Of a DNA stretch of 64,000 nucleotides, positions 1 through 10,107 are shown one piece after another. Position 1 is the first letter of the stretch. The number at the start of each line of letters is the position of its first letter. Source of the DNA: JBBDMC01 sp963826055 (lineage in GTDB: Bacteria > Pseudomonadota > Alphaproteobacteria > Rhizobiales > Kaistiaceae); NCBI GenBank assembly GCA_963826055.1, contig CAWGVO010000009.1, positions 806,001-870,000 of the forward strand, given 5' to 3'. A program made the translations under genes and the position numbers. The notes under the pieces are model-generated. The model was not told the DNA's origin. It saw nothing but the letters and a program-made list of their open reading frames with translations, and did not search any database.

Positions 1-1
1 C

Positions 2-1486
2 GGCTACGGCAGCGTGTATGCCGAAGGCGTGTGGTCGCGCGAGCGCCCCAATCCCGGTTTCAAGGTTACCTGGCGCCGGCCGGGATGCGGCACCGGCGGA
101 ATGGTGATGCCGGGTGACGGGCCCGACTACTACGACCTCACTTCACGCCGCCAGACATTCGAACATTGGGATGCTCCGTTCGTGCGCTGGCTGGAGCGCC
201 GGGGATACCCCGTCGACTACTGCACCGACTGGGATTTGCACCAGGACCGTGACTTGCTCGCGCCCTACAGCCTTCTGCTAAGCACGGGCCATGACGAATA
301 TTGGAGCGACGACATGCGTGCCGCGCTCGACCGCCACGTCATGCGCGGAGGCAACCTCGCCTTCTTCAGCGGCAACATCAGCGGCTACCGCATTCATTTC
401 AGCGACGACGACACCGCGATCACCTGCGCGAAGATCGGTGCGCCGACGACTTCGCACGGGAACATGGATCCGACCAAGAGCCCGGACAAATGGGAGATCG
501 ACCACTGGTTTGACGTACGGCCCGAAAGCAGGCTGACGGGCGTTGCCACCGCGTTCGGCGGCGGCTGGTGGGACGGCAAGCGGGACACGCTCGGCTACAC
601 CGTTCAGCATGCCGGTCACTGGGTCTTCGGCGGAACCGGTCTTAAGGAGGGGGACGTCTTTGGCGACGACGAAGAATTTCCCCTGATCGGCTACGAGGTC
701 GACGGCGCCGCCTACAAGCGGAAGAACGGCCTTGCCATGCCGACCGGTGAGGGCGGAACGCCGCGCGACTTCGTCATTCTGGGTGTCGCCGAACTCGGCG
801 AGGGGTGGGTGGCCTCGCGCCCTCACGCCGCCGCCACCATGGGCATCTACGTGACACCGCGGGGCGGCATTGTCTTCCAGGGCGCCACGACCGATTGGCC
901 CATTCTCGTCTCCCGCAACAGGCACGTCGAAAAGATCACCAGCAATCTGCTCGACAACCTGCGCCTGCCGAGCACCCGTCTGATCGGACCCCTGCCGGCG
1001 AAGGGCGGCCGCATGCTCGCCGCCGTTGGCGAAACGGTCACCTTCCACGTTGACACGGCAGGCGTCGCCGCGGCGGGCAAGCTCGATGTCGCCTGGAGCG
1101 TCTCCGGCGCCGAGATCGTGGAGCGGGGCGATCGTGTGCTGCGACTGAAGGTGCCGGCCGCGCCGGGCTTCGTGACCATTGCCGCCGCCGTGTCGAGCGG
1201 CGGCACTCCAATCGGGTTCGGAACGAAAACGATCGCCACCCTTTCCGAAAAGGAAGCGATCGGCCTCGATCTGCTGATCTCGCTGCGCGAGATGGCAATG
1301 GCGGGCGAGCCATCGAACCCGCTGGTCGCTCCGACCCTCGATCCGCAGGACCGACTGTGGCTGCTCTACCGGGTCCGGCTTCCGTGGATCAGGGATCGCG
1401 CAACGCGGGTGCACGACGCCGCCAAGCGGTGGCTCGCGCAGGACCAGAGGGAATCGCGAGGAGAGAAACCGGAGGATGGGGCCTGA
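2..1486 (+). CDS. N,N-dimethylformamidase beta-subunit-like protein, C-terminal part (5' end outside window)
   Basis: The reading frame is open from the first bases, so the N-terminus lies upstream of the window. About 494 residues are visible. The sequence resembles the large (beta) subunit C-terminal domain of N,N-dimethylformamidase-like proteins, with segments such as YDLTSRRQTFEHWDAPFVRW, STGHDEYWSDDMR and GGNLAFFSGN. True DMFase hydrolyses dimethylformamide to dimethylamine and formate, but most family members have unknown substrates. No small (alpha) subunit is seen downstream; it may lie upstream. The gene ends 82 bp before a peptide-type ABC binding protein on the same strand, so it probably belongs to the same catabolic locus. 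Family call fairly confident; substrate unknown. Confidence 0.75.
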   Translation, partial: GYGSVYAEGVWSRERPNPGFKVTWRRPGCGTGGMVMPGDGPDYYDLTSRRQTFEHWDAPFVRWLERRGYPVDYCTDWDLHQDRDLLAPYSLLLSTGHDEYWSDDMRAALDRHVMRGGNLAFFSGNISGYRIHFSDDDTAITCAKIGAPTTSHGNMDPTKSPDKWEIDHWFDVRPESRLTGVATAFGGGWWDGKRDTLGYTVQHAGHWVFGGTGLKEGDVFGDDEEFPLIGYEVDGAAYKRKNGLAMPTGEGGTPRDFVILGVAELGEGWVASRPHAAATMGIYVTPRGGIVFQGATTDWPILVSRNRHVEKITSNLLDNLRLPSTRLIGPLPAKGGRMLAAVGETVTFHVDTAGVAAAGKLDVAWSVSGAEIVERGDRVLRLKVPAAPGFVTIAAAVSSGGTPIGFGTKTIATLSEKEAIGLDLLISLREMAMAGEPSNPLVAPTLDPQDRLWLLYRVRLPWIRDRATRVHDAAKRWLAQDQRESRGEKPEDGA

Positions 1487-1568
1487 CACCATCGTTCGAT
1501 ATCGCGAGCTGGCCGTCCCGGCCGGCAACAACGGGGAAGTAGTCAGAAGAGGGAAAGGGAGAAGTTAG

Positions 1569-3125
1569 ATGATCCGCAATCTCACGAGACGGCAGGTACT
1601 GACCCGCGGCTCGGCCCTCGCGGCGGCCGGGGCGTCGGTGCCGCTTTCGACCTGCTCAGTCGCGCCGTGTTTGCGGCCGATGCGAAGGAGACGTTGACCG
1701 TCGGAACGACGATTCCGTTCAGTACGCTCGATCCGAACACCATCAACACGTCGGTGTTTCCGTTCCGCAACTCGGTCTTCGATCCGCTCATCACCATCCC
1801 GGTGGCCGACATTCCGACCTACAAGCTCGGTCCGATCGAGACGCGACTCGCCACCGCCTACAGCGTCAACGACGACTTCACCGAAATCCGCATGCCGATT
1901 CGCAAGGGCGTGAAATTCCATGACGGCAAGGAAATGACGCCCGACGCGGTCGCCGCCTCGTTGCGCTATGCGCTCGATCCGGCCACCGGCGGCACGATGA
2001 CGGGCAGCCTCGGCGAGATCGCCAAGGTGGACGTCGACGGCAACGACGTGGTCATGCACACCGCCGCGCCGAGCGTGGACGCGCTCTACCGGCTGACGCT
2101 GTTCCGCGTGCAGTCGCCCGACAACTTCGCCAAGAATGCCAACAGCCCCGTCGGCACCGGACCGTTCAAGTTCGTCGAATGGGTACCCGGCGATCATCTG
2201 ACGCTGGAACGGTTCGACGACTACTGGGAGTCGATTCCGTCCAACGTGAAGACGCTCAACTTCAGGTTCTTCACCGATCCGGAAGCGATGCTCAATGCGT
2301 CGCTGTCGGGCGACCTCGACATCATGCAGTTCGGCGAGCTCAAGGACGCCGAGACGTTGAAGGGCGCCGGATGGTCGGCATACGCCGCCCCCATCGCCGA
2401 CTACGTCATGATGGTGCTCAACTACGCCGGATCGAACGACGCCCTCCAGAACCAGAAGCTTCGCCAGGCGGTCGCCATGTCGATCGATCGTCAGTCGATC
2501 GTCAAGAACGTCTACTTCGGTTTGGTCGCCCCCATCACTATCCCGATGTCGCCGGCGGACCCGACCTACGATCCGCAGATCGCGGCGGAGTGGGACTTCA
2601 ACCTGGAAAAGGCGGCACAGCTGGTGAAGGAGTTGGGGGTCCAGAACCCGAGCTTCGAGATGCGCGTGCAGAGCCAGGACCCCAGCGGACGCAAGGTGGC
2701 CCAGATCATCCAGGGGGATCTCGCCAAGATCGGCGTCAAAACCGAGATCAAGCTGATGGACTCCACCACGATGGTCAACGACGCCATCGCCGGAAACTTC
2801 CAGTCGAACGTCTACGCCTGTTCGATCGGCGTCCCCAACGTCCAGGATTTCGAGGACTGCAGCGTCTATCGGCCCAACAAGGGTCCGTTCTCGGGGGACA
2901 AGACGTTCACGGACTACAAGGATGCGTACTATAGTGCCGCGGCACTGGTGGACGAGCAGGCGCGTATCGACGGGTTCAAGAAGGTCTTCTCGATCCTCCA
3001 CGAACGCGCATGGGCAATTCCGATCTGCATGCGCGGATCTGCTCTGCGGGCAAAGCGGTGCGATTTCGGGCGTACAGTACGATGCCAAGACGCATCTGAT
3101 GTACCAGGGCATCGTCAAGAGCTAG
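1569..3125 (+). CDS. ABC transporter substrate-binding protein, family 5 (peptide/opine type), frameshifted
   Basis: This is a periplasmic solute-binding protein of the DppA/OppA family. It starts at ATG 1569 behind GGGAGAAG. The first residues form a Tat-like signal (RRQVLTRGSALAAAG), but the frame changes near 1645, where the mature part (AFDLLSRAVFAADAKETL) continues in another frame. A second change near 3050 joins AWAIPICM to AISGVQYDAKTHLMYQGIV before the stop at 3125. The family hallmark GVKFHDGKEMTPDAVAAS and the segment NSPVGTGPFKFVEW are present. Two permease genes follow at 10 bp and by overlap, so this is one import operon. The breaks look like single-base errors rather than decay, because all segments are conserved. 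Confidence 0.85.
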
Positions 3126-3134
3126 GGCGGGTGC

Positions 3135-4089
3135 GTGGCAAGCTTCATCTTCCGACGGTTGCTGCTTGCCGTACCCGTCTTCCTCGGTGCCTCGATCGCG
3201 CTGTTCGCCCTTCTCTACGTGCTGCCGGGTGACCCGGCAGCATTCGTTCTGGGCGACAGCGCGACGCCGGTCCAGATCGAGGCCTTCCGCCACGCGGCTG
3301 GCCTCGATCAGCCGGTGTACGTCCAGTATGTCGATTGGCTGTGGAGGCTGTTCCGGGGCGATCTCGGCAATTCGCTGGTAAACCGGTACCCGGTCTCCCA
3401 GCTGATCGGGCAGCGGTTGCCGGTCGGCCCTCGAACTCGCCGCCGGATCGCTTCTGGTCACGCTCGTGCTCGGGGGAGCGGTCGGCGTCTACATCGGCAT
3501 TCATCCGCGCAGCCGCGCTGTCGCGGCTGCTGGAGGTCGGCAACGCCGTCGCTATAGCGGTCCCGATCTTCTGGCTCGGCCTGATCCTGCAGATTTTCGT
3601 GGCCATCAAACTCGGCTGGCTGCCGGTCGGCGGCTACGTTCCGTTCGCACGCAGCCCGGTGCGCAACTCGAGTTGATGATATTGCCGTGCCTGACGCTCG
3701 GCAGCGGCGCCGCCGCCGTGCTGGCCCGCTTCCTCGCAACCGGCATCATTGAAACGATCGGACGGGACTTTATCCTGACCGCCCGGTCGAAGGGCCTGTC
3801 GCCGACGCGCATCATCGTGAAGCATGTGATGCGCAACGCCATCATCCCGGCCGTGACCGCGGTCGGCATCCAGTTGGGGCGTTTTCTTGGCGGCGCCGTC
3901 CTCACCGAAGCCGTTTTCAGCCTGCCCGGACTGGGAAGCCTGATGTGGATGTCGCTGTTGCAGCGCGACTACTTCGTGATCCAGGCGCTGGCCATGTACG
4001 CGGTCATCCTGTTCATTCTCGTCAACCTGGTCACCGACATACTTTACGGGATCATCGACCCGCGCATCAGGTCCGGTTCCGAAATATGA
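3135..4089 (+). CDS. ABC transporter permease, DppB/OppB type, frameshifted
   Basis: An inner-membrane permease of the peptide-type importer encoded with the preceding binding protein. GTG 3135 gives the classical start ASFIFRRLLLAVPVFLGASI. The coding frame changes at about 3425, 3510 and 3660; the segments LELAAGSLLVTLVLGGAVG, AVPIFWLGLILQIFVAIKLG and LPCLTLGSGAAAVLARFLAT join to a normal-length DppB. The EAA-type loop ARSKGLSPTRIIVKHVMRNA, which contacts the ATPase, is intact. Translation is coupled to the next permease by an ATGA overlap. Removing one G near 3424 restores PVALEL. No ATP-binding partner is encoded in the cluster, so the ATPase must be supplied from elsewhere, possibly upstream of the window. 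Confidence 0.85.
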
Positions 4090-4968
4090 CCACCGAGGAG
4101 ATCGAAATCGCACCGGCGAACACGCGCACGGCGGGCCGGTTCCGGCTGAGGGCGGACACGCTGCCGGTCGTCGTCATCGCCGCGATCGTTCTCATCGCGC
4201 TGCTGGCGCCGTGGACCGCGGTCCAGGATCCGCTCGCGCAGGACCTCAGCCACGCGCTTGAGCTGCCCTCCTGGAGCCACGTCCTCGGCACCGACGACCT
4301 CGGCCGCGACCTGTGGAGCCGGGTCGTATGGGGCGCCCAGGTGTCGCTTGAGGTGGGCTTCGGTTCGGCGCTCCTCGCCCTTGCCGTCGGCGGCTCGCTG
4401 GGTCTCCTGGCCGGCTACCAGCCGGGACTCATGCAGCTCGCTCATCATGCGCGGCTGCGACGTGCTGCTGGCCTTTCCCGCGGTCCTGCTCGCCATGCTC
4501 GTCGCCACCGTCCTCAACACCGGGCTGACCGGCGTCATTCTCGCCATCGCGGTGGTTTCGGTTCCCGTGTTCGTGCGGCTGGCGAACGCCATGATGCTCA
4601 GCTACCGCCACGCCCAGTTCGTCGAGGCGGCGATCGCCTTCGGCGGCTCCCGCCGCTACGTGATATTTCGCTCGGTGCTGCCCAACGTGCTGGCGCCGCT
4701 GGCGGTGCAGACCGCCTTCACCGTCGCCAACGCGGTTCTGCTGGAGGCGGGCCTCAGCTTCCTCGGTCTCGGCATTCAACCGCCGACGCCGTCGCTCGGC
4801 CTGATGCTCCAGGACGCGCGCGGCTACCTTCGTGCCGATGCCTGGTTCGGCATCTGCCCCGGTGTGCTGCTGATCCTGATCGTTCTTTCCCTGAACGGGG
4901 TCGCCGACACCGTCGCGCGGCGATTCGATCCACGAATCGCAAGCCGTGCGCGACGCACCGTCTTCTGA
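4086..4968 (+). CDS. ABC transporter permease, DppC/OppC type, frameshifted
   Basis: The second permease of the peptide-type importer, starting at the ATG that overlaps the DppB-like stop. The N-terminus has a cytoplasmic leader, one membrane helix (VVVIAAIVLIALLAP) and the family motif VLGTDDLGRDLWSRVVWGAQ. The frame changes once near 4435 and continues with VDVLLAFPA-like residues (CDVLLAFPAVLLAMLVATVL), an EAA loop (AAIAFGGSRRYVIFRSVLPN) and the typical end GLGIQPPTPSLGLMLQDARG. Length and order match OppC. The next gene, an enolase-superfamily enzyme, begins 55 bp downstream on the same strand, suggesting that the imported compound is processed by the enzymes that follow. Confidence 0.85.
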
Positions 4969-5023
4969 CCCCGCAGCACCCGCCGGGGACCGAACGAAAC
5001 GCGCCCGAAAGAGTCGGTCACAG

Positions 5024-6171
5024 ATGAAAATAACCCGCATCAGAAATCGCGTGGTCGATCTGCCGCTGCCGGCTGCCTTCCAGCCGGCGTGGGCACGCGG
5101 CCGCGTGCAGACCAACATCCTCATGGTCGTCATCGAGGTGGAAACGGATGAGGGCATCACCGGCATCGGTGCTGCCCATGGCGGCGCCGAGGTGGCAATA
5201 GCCATCGAGCGCTTCGTCACGCCATACCTGATCGGCGAGGACCCGACGCGGGTCGAGCACCTGACGACGGTCCTGCGGGACGCCGAAATTCTCGGACCGC
5301 CGGTGTACTGCGTCGAGATACCGCTGTGGGACATCGTCGGCAAACTCGCCGGGCTGCCGGTCTGCAAGCTGTGGGGCGGCATCTCCGATCGCGTGTACCG
5401 CCTATTGCGCGACCGGAGAGGTGCGTTCGCCGGAGCGGCGCGTCGAGGATGTCCAGAGGATGATCGCCGAGGGCTTCCGCGCCGTGAAGCTGCGGTTCCA
5501 CAAGCCCGGATCCGCGCGACGACCTCAAGGTCGTCGAGGCGATCCGTGCCGCGGTCGGCGATCGCATTGCCATCATGGTCGACGCCAACCAGGCGGGCGT
5601 CGAACCGGGGCTGTCCGGGCATCATCGCTGGGGGTTTCACCGCGCGCTCGCGGTGGCGCGCGAGCTCGAGGCATTGGACGTAACCTGGCTGGAAGAGCCG
5701 CTGTCCCGTCACGACTACGACGGCCTCGCGCGCCTTCGCGACCGCCTGACCTCGATGAAGCTCGCCGGCGGCGAGGACAATCACGGCATGCACGAATTCA
5801 AGCTGCTGATCGACCGCGGCTGCTACGACATCCTGCAGCCCGACGCCCTTTTGTCCGAGGGCATCTTCCAGATGCGCAAGATCGCGGCCCTGACCGAGGC
5901 GGCGCATCTCCAACTCGTCCCCCACACATGGGGAAACGGCATCGGGTTACTGGCCAACCTTCACCTGGCGGCGGCGATCCCGGATTGCCCGTACCTGGAA
6001 TTCCCGCACGATCCGCCCTGCGGCTTCACCGCCGAGAGCCGTGACCAGATGTTGCAGGTCGGATTGACGATCGACGCGGACGGCAACGTGCGGGTGCCCG
6101 ACCTTCCCGGTTTCGGCATCGTTCTCGATGAGGATCGCATTTCCCGCTACACCGTGGCTGAATACGGCTAG
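5024..6171 (+). CDS. Mandelate racemase/muconate lactonizing enzyme family protein (enolase superfamily), frameshifted
   Basis: A cytoplasmic metal-dependent enzyme that would abstract a proton alpha to a carboxylate. ATG 5024 opens MKITRIRNRVVDLPLP. The frame changes near 5405 and 5512. Barrel motifs are recognisable in order: AVKLRFH (catalytic K-x-R/K position), MVDANQ, WLEEPL and GGEDN (metal-binding Asp, Glu, Glu), and PHTWGNGIG, whose His is typical of the mannonate dehydratase/MR-like subgroups. About 380 residues, normal for the family. Substrate cannot be read from sequence; acid sugars are common. It lies between an importer and an amidohydrolase operon, and the stop is 84 bp before the next ATG, with a promoter and operator in the gap. 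Confidence 0.83.
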
Positions 6172-6185
6172 CGCCGGCTCCGCAC

Positions 6186-6214
6186 TTGACTTCCATCGGC
6201 CGCAAATGTAGCAA
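6186..6214 (+). promoter_or_regulatory. Predicted sigma-70 promoter for the amidohydrolase operon
   Basis: TTGACT at 6186-6191 and TAGCAA at 6209-6214 are separated by 17 bp. The operator-like palindrome starts about 10 bp further down, so it would cover the transcription start. The same arrangement recurs before the polyamine-type importer at 11241-11290, which strengthens both predictions. Confidence 0.55.
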
Positions 6215-6223
6215 TTGCCACGA

Positions 6224-6238
6224 TTGGAACGCTCCAAA
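6224..6238. promoter_or_regulatory. LacI-family operator, copy 1
   Basis: TTGGAACGCTCCAAA is a near-palindrome (TTGGA and TCCAA arms around ACGC) with the central-CG style of LacI/GalR operators. It lies 18 bp before the amidohydrolase ATG and just downstream of the predicted -10. Exactly the same 15 bases recur at 11276-11290. The LacI-type regulator gene at 9017 lies between the two sites and is the obvious candidate to bind both. Confidence 0.7.
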
Positions 6239-6255
6239 CGACGTAAGGACATTCC

Positions 6256-7370
6256 ATGTACAAGGGCCCGCTCATCGACTGCGACGTCCACCACGCCCGC
6301 ACTTCCGATGAGGAATTCGTTACCTACCTTTCGCCCGGCTGGCGGGAATACGTCGCCGACCGCGGCCCCGCCGGCATCGTGCCGCTGACAGTGCAGGACG
6401 GCCTGCCCAATCCGCACGGCTTCATGCGCGCCGATACCTATCCCGAGGGTGGCGGAGAACCCGGCTCCAGCTACGACACGATGCGCCGGCAACTGCTGGA
6501 CCAGGCCGACGTGCGCCGCGCCGTGCTCACCTTCGGCGACGATTGCCATGTGTCCGGTCATCACAATCCGTTCTTCGCGGCCGAACTGGCGCGGGCGCTG
6601 AACGACTGGACGGTCGATCACTGGCTCGACGCGGGACAAACGGTTCGCTTCTTCCATCCTGGTCGCGTGTCAGCTTCCCGACCGCGCCGTGGCCGAGATC
6701 CGGCGACACGCCGACAATCCGCGCCATGGTGCAGGTGCTGCTGGTGGACAATCCGTTCAACTACGGATTCGGCCATCCCGTTTTTCATCCCATCTACCAG
6801 GCGGCAGAGGAGATCGGCCGTCCGATCGCAATTCATGGCGGCGCCGGCGGCTGGGCCAACCCGCCAAGTACCGGCGGCGGCAATCCCAACTTCTATTTCG
6901 AGGCGCACACACTTTGGCCCCAGGCGATGATGACGCACCTGGTCTCCTTCGTCGCCCACGGTGTGTTCGACAAGTTTCCGAAGCTGCGTCTGTTGCTGAT
7001 CGAGGGCGGGGCGGCGTGGCTGCCGAGCCTGCTGTGGCGTTTCGATGCCGACTACAAGGGCTTGCGCCGTGAGGTTCCCTGGCTCAGGCGGTTGCCGAGC
7101 GAATACATCCTCGATCACGTCTGGCTGACGACGCAGCCTCTGGAGATGCCGCCGGAACGCCGCCAGCTCATCGACCTTCTCAGCTCGATGAACGGCTCCG
7201 AGCGGCTCATCTACTCCTCGGACTATCCCCATTGGGATGCCGACGAGATCAATCACATCTCGACCCAGCTTCCTGAATCCTGGCACCGCAAGGTCTTCTT
7301 CGAGAACGCCATGGAGTTCTACGGCTGGACCGAGGCGGACCTGCCGGCGACCCAGACGGTGGCTGCATGA
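6256..7370 (+). CDS. Amidohydrolase family 2 protein, frameshifted
   Basis: A TIM-barrel metal-dependent hydrolase/decarboxylase-like enzyme (amidohydrolase 2). ATG 6256 follows the LacI-type operator. The N-terminal metal motif is IDCDVHHA; later hallmarks are AIHGGAGGW, LLLIEGGAAWLP and YSSDYPHWD, the last carrying the conserved Asp-His of the family. The frame changes near 6630 (LDARDKRF... continues in a second frame) and near 6720 (then MVQVLLVDNPFNYGFGHP). About 370 residues, normal. The stop overlaps the Rieske gene start (ATGA). Such enzymes decarboxylate or hydrolyse cyclic or aromatic acids; here the substrate is unknown. Confidence 0.85.
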
Positions 7371-7744
7371 CGGTGGACGTCGGAGCCGTCAACGACTTCG
7401 CCGATCAGCGCGTGCGCGTCGTCGAGGTTGGTCGTCGCCAGATCGGGATCGTGCGCTGGCAGGACGCCTTCTACGCGGTGAGCAACGTATGCACGCATCA
7501 GCGTGGCCCGCTTTGCCAGGGCGTGCTGAGTGCGCACCTTCATGCCGCCGAGCCGGGAGATCTCACGCTCGACCGCGCGGTGCCCCTGATTGCCTGTCCC
7601 TGGCACGGCTGGGAGTTCGACGTTCGCACCGGGCAGGCGATCCTCGATCCGAAGCTTCGCGTACGGACCTTCCCGGTGCGCGTCGCCGACGGGCGGGTGA
7701 TGGTCGACATCGAAGGCAAGCGCGCGGCCGCACCTGCGGAATGA
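7367..7744 (+). CDS. Rieske [2Fe-2S] ferredoxin-type protein
   Basis: A small soluble electron carrier of 125 residues. The two cluster-binding motifs are CTHQRG (about residue 42) and CPWHGWEF (about residue 79), giving the Cys-His/Cys-His ligands of a Rieske centre. There is no signal peptide or membrane helix, as in ferredoxins of Rieske oxygenases. Between the motifs is a longer loop than in NirD-like proteins. Its ATG overlaps the amidohydrolase stop, so the two are co-translated. No oxygenase large subunit is visible in the window, so its partner is either elsewhere or an enzyme of this operon. Confidence 0.9.
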   Translation: MTVDVGAVNDFADQRVRVVEVGRRQIGIVRWQDAFYAVSNVCTHQRGPLCQGVLSAHLHAAEPGDLTLDRAVPLIACPWHGWEFDVRTGQAILDPKLRVRTFPVRVADGRVMVDIEGKRAAAPAE

Positions 7745-7801
7745 CGGCCGGCCGGTGACGCCAGGGAATCAGATGACCGTCAAACACAGTGGAGACTTAC
7801 G

Positions 7802-8958
7802 ATGAGCGGTGTCCGTGCAGCAGTCATGGAGAAGCCGGGCCGCGTCGCGGTGCACGACTTTCCGATGCCGGAGCCGGAGCCCGGGGCGGTCGTCATGAAG
7901 GTCCGCTACTCCGGTATCTGCGGCACCGACAAGCACACGTTTCGCGGCGAGAGCAAGCAATATGCCGGCACCGCTCACGAGCGCGACCTGACCTATCCGC
8001 TGATTTGCGGTCACGAGAATGTGGGAACGGTCGCCGCGCTCGGCGGCACCGTCCTCGACAGCGAGGGCACACCCCTCAAGGTGGGCGATCGCATCGTGCC
8101 CGCCGCCAACGTGCCGTGCGGCCACTGTCACTTCTGTCTCAACGGCTATCCGTATTATTTCTGCGAACACATGGAGGACTACGGCAACAGCCTCCATTCC
8201 GGTAATCCGCCGCACCTGTTCGGCGGTTGGTCGGAGTACATGTACCTGCTTGCCCCGCACGCCGATCTTTCGCGTGCCCGACGAACTGCCCGACCGCGTT
8301 GCGGTGATGACGGAGATCATGGCGGTGACGCACGGCGTCGAGACCGCCTTTTCGATCCTCGGCATGAGTCGGTGCGCCGCAATTCGGCGGAACCGTCGCC
8401 GTGCTCGGCGTCGGCCCACTGGGCCTCTGCCATCTCATCAAGGCGAAGTTGCTCGGCGCCGGGCAACTGATAGCGACCGATCACTTCGGCTCGCGCCTTG
8501 CCATGGCCGAGGCGTTCGGGGCCTCGATGGTGATGCCGGTCGATGAGATGGAGATGGAGGAGCGCGTCGCGCGGGTGCGCGAACGCACCGGCGGCCTCGG
8601 TGCCGACGTGGTGCTGTCGTGCAGCGGCGTGCCGTCGACCTTCGTCGAAGCTTTGCGGATGGTCCGGGTCGGCGGCGTGGTGGTCGAATCGGGCACGTTT
8701 GTCGACATGGGCCCGGTTGCGATCAATCCCAACGCCGACATCTGCACGCGGAACGTCACCGTGGTCGGCGTCGGCGGCGAGACCGCCACCAGCTACCTTC
8801 CGGCGATGCGTCTGATGGCGGCAAACCTGAAGCAGTTGCCGTTCGAGCGGTTTGTGAGCCATATGTGTGCGCTCGATCAGGCACAGCACGCAGTCGAACT
8901 GGCCCAGACCGATGCCTCCATCAAGGTCGTCATGGCGCCGAACGGTCCCAGCGACTAG
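7802..8958 (+). CDS. Zinc-binding alcohol dehydrogenase family protein, frameshifted
   Basis: A medium-chain NAD(P)-dependent dehydrogenase of the threonine/sorbitol dehydrogenase type. Catalytic zinc motifs are GICGTDKH and ICGHENVG; the structural zinc loop has four cysteines (PCGHCHFCLNGYPYYFCE). The Rossmann motif is VLGVGPLGLCHL. The frame changes near 8272 (after PHADLS, continuing VPDELPDRVAVMTEIMAVTH) and near 8385 (before the Rossmann fold). ATG 7802 follows GGAGA at 7791-7795. It is 57 bp behind the Rieske gene, probably in the same operon. The likely role is oxidation of an alcohol produced from the imported substrate; the substrate is not predictable. Confidence 0.86.
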
Positions 8959-9016
8959 ACGAGCCGGGGGCCTGGTGCACAGATAGCGCGTGCAGGCTCA
9001 TGGGGGTTCCGCGGCG

Positions 9017-10057
9017 GTGAAGACGGACGTTCTCGCAGGCAGGCAGCCAACGATTCTCGACGTTGCCAAGCACGCAGGGGTCTCCAAGTCGACGGTCTCC
9101 AACGTCGTGCGCGACTTCGGCGCGGTCAGCCCGGAGACCCGCTCGCGCGTGCTGAAGGCCATCGAGGAACTAGGTTACCGGCCGAATGTCCTGGCCCGCC
9201 AGCTCGCCCAGCAGCGCACGGCGATCGTCGGCGTCATCTTCGGCGACTTCGCCAACCCGTTCCACGCCGAGATGGTGAAGCAGATCGAGCAGCACGCCGA
9301 CCAGCTCGGCTACCGCACCATGTTCGTCAACGCGCGTGAGGGCGAGGCGGCCGAAACCGCGGCCATCGAGAGCCTGCTCGAATATCGCGTCGCCGGCCTG
9401 ATCTTTCTGGCCCATTCCGAGAGTACCGAACACATCCGGTGGCTGCTGGAGGACAGGGTACCGGTCGTGTTCCTGACGTGCCGCTCGAGCTGGGGCGACG
9501 TCGTCACCGTCGACGATGAGAAGGGCGCCGAGATCGCCACCCGCCATCTGGTCGATCTCGGTCATCGCCGCATCGCCTACATCGCCGATCCCATCCGCGA
9601 GGACGCCGCCGACCGCGCCCGGCAGGTGGGCTATCTCGGCGTGATCGGCGAGGCGAAACTCGAGCCGCTTGTCCTCCATTGGCCGATGACCGCCAAGAAC
9701 GTGCTTCGCGACAAGCGCGCCGTACCGCTTGAACACGCCCTCACCGGACCCGATCGCGTTACCGCTGTCGTGTCATCGAACGACTTTGGGGCGATCGAGC
9801 TGCTGGATTTCGCCGATCGGACCGGGATTCGCGTTCCCGAGGACCTGTCGATCGTCGGCTTCGACGATGTCGCGATCTCGGGGCTCGCCCGCATCAACCT
9901 GACGACGGTGGCCCAGCCGCAGGAGAAGCTTGCGTTGCTCGCGATCGAGACGCTGGCCACCCGCATCGACGGTGCCGTTGCCGAGACCCGGCTCGAGACG
10001 CTGGTCGAGCCGCATCTGGTGGTGCGTGGAACGACCGCCCCGGCACGGCAAGCGTGA
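9017..10057 (+). CDS. LacI-family transcriptional regulator
   Basis: A LacI/GalR-type repressor of about 346 residues. The N-terminal helix-turn-helix (TILDVAKHAGVSKSTVSNV) and hinge (RPNVLARQLAQQRT) are typical. The effector domain carries the periplasmic-binding-protein fold signs GVIFGDFANPFHAEMV, GHRRIAYIADP and IVGFDDVAISGLARINLTTV. GTG 9017 behind GGGGG is chosen; GTG 8990 is in frame but has no ribosome site. It sits between two transcription units that each carry an identical LacI-like operator (6224, 11276), so it is the probable local repressor. The inducer is likely the substrate or an intermediate of this locus. Confidence 0.92.
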   Translation: MKTDVLAGRQPTILDVAKHAGVSKSTVSNVVRDFGAVSPETRSRVLKAIEELGYRPNVLARQLAQQRTAIVGVIFGDFANPFHAEMVKQIEQHADQLGYRTMFVNAREGEAAETAAIESLLEYRVAGLIFLAHSESTEHIRWLLEDRVPVVFLTCRSSWGDVVTVDDEKGAEIATRHLVDLGHRRIAYIADPIREDAADRARQVGYLGVIGEAKLEPLVLHWPMTAKNVLRDKRAVPLEHALTGPDRVTAVVSSNDFGAIELLDFADRTGIRVPEDLSIVGFDDVAISGLARINLTTVAQPQEKLALLAIETLATRIDGAVAETRLETLVEPHLVVRGTTAPARQA

Positions 10058-10107
10058 CCGGCGGGCGGTAGGGGCGCGACCGTCGTACAGGCGAGGGGAG
10101 GGGACCC

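Noticed and set aside
1569..8958. Interpreting the 5' island as a decaying pseudogene cluster
   Set aside because: Every frame segment keeps conserved motifs, and identical types of break occur in essential genes elsewhere in the window.
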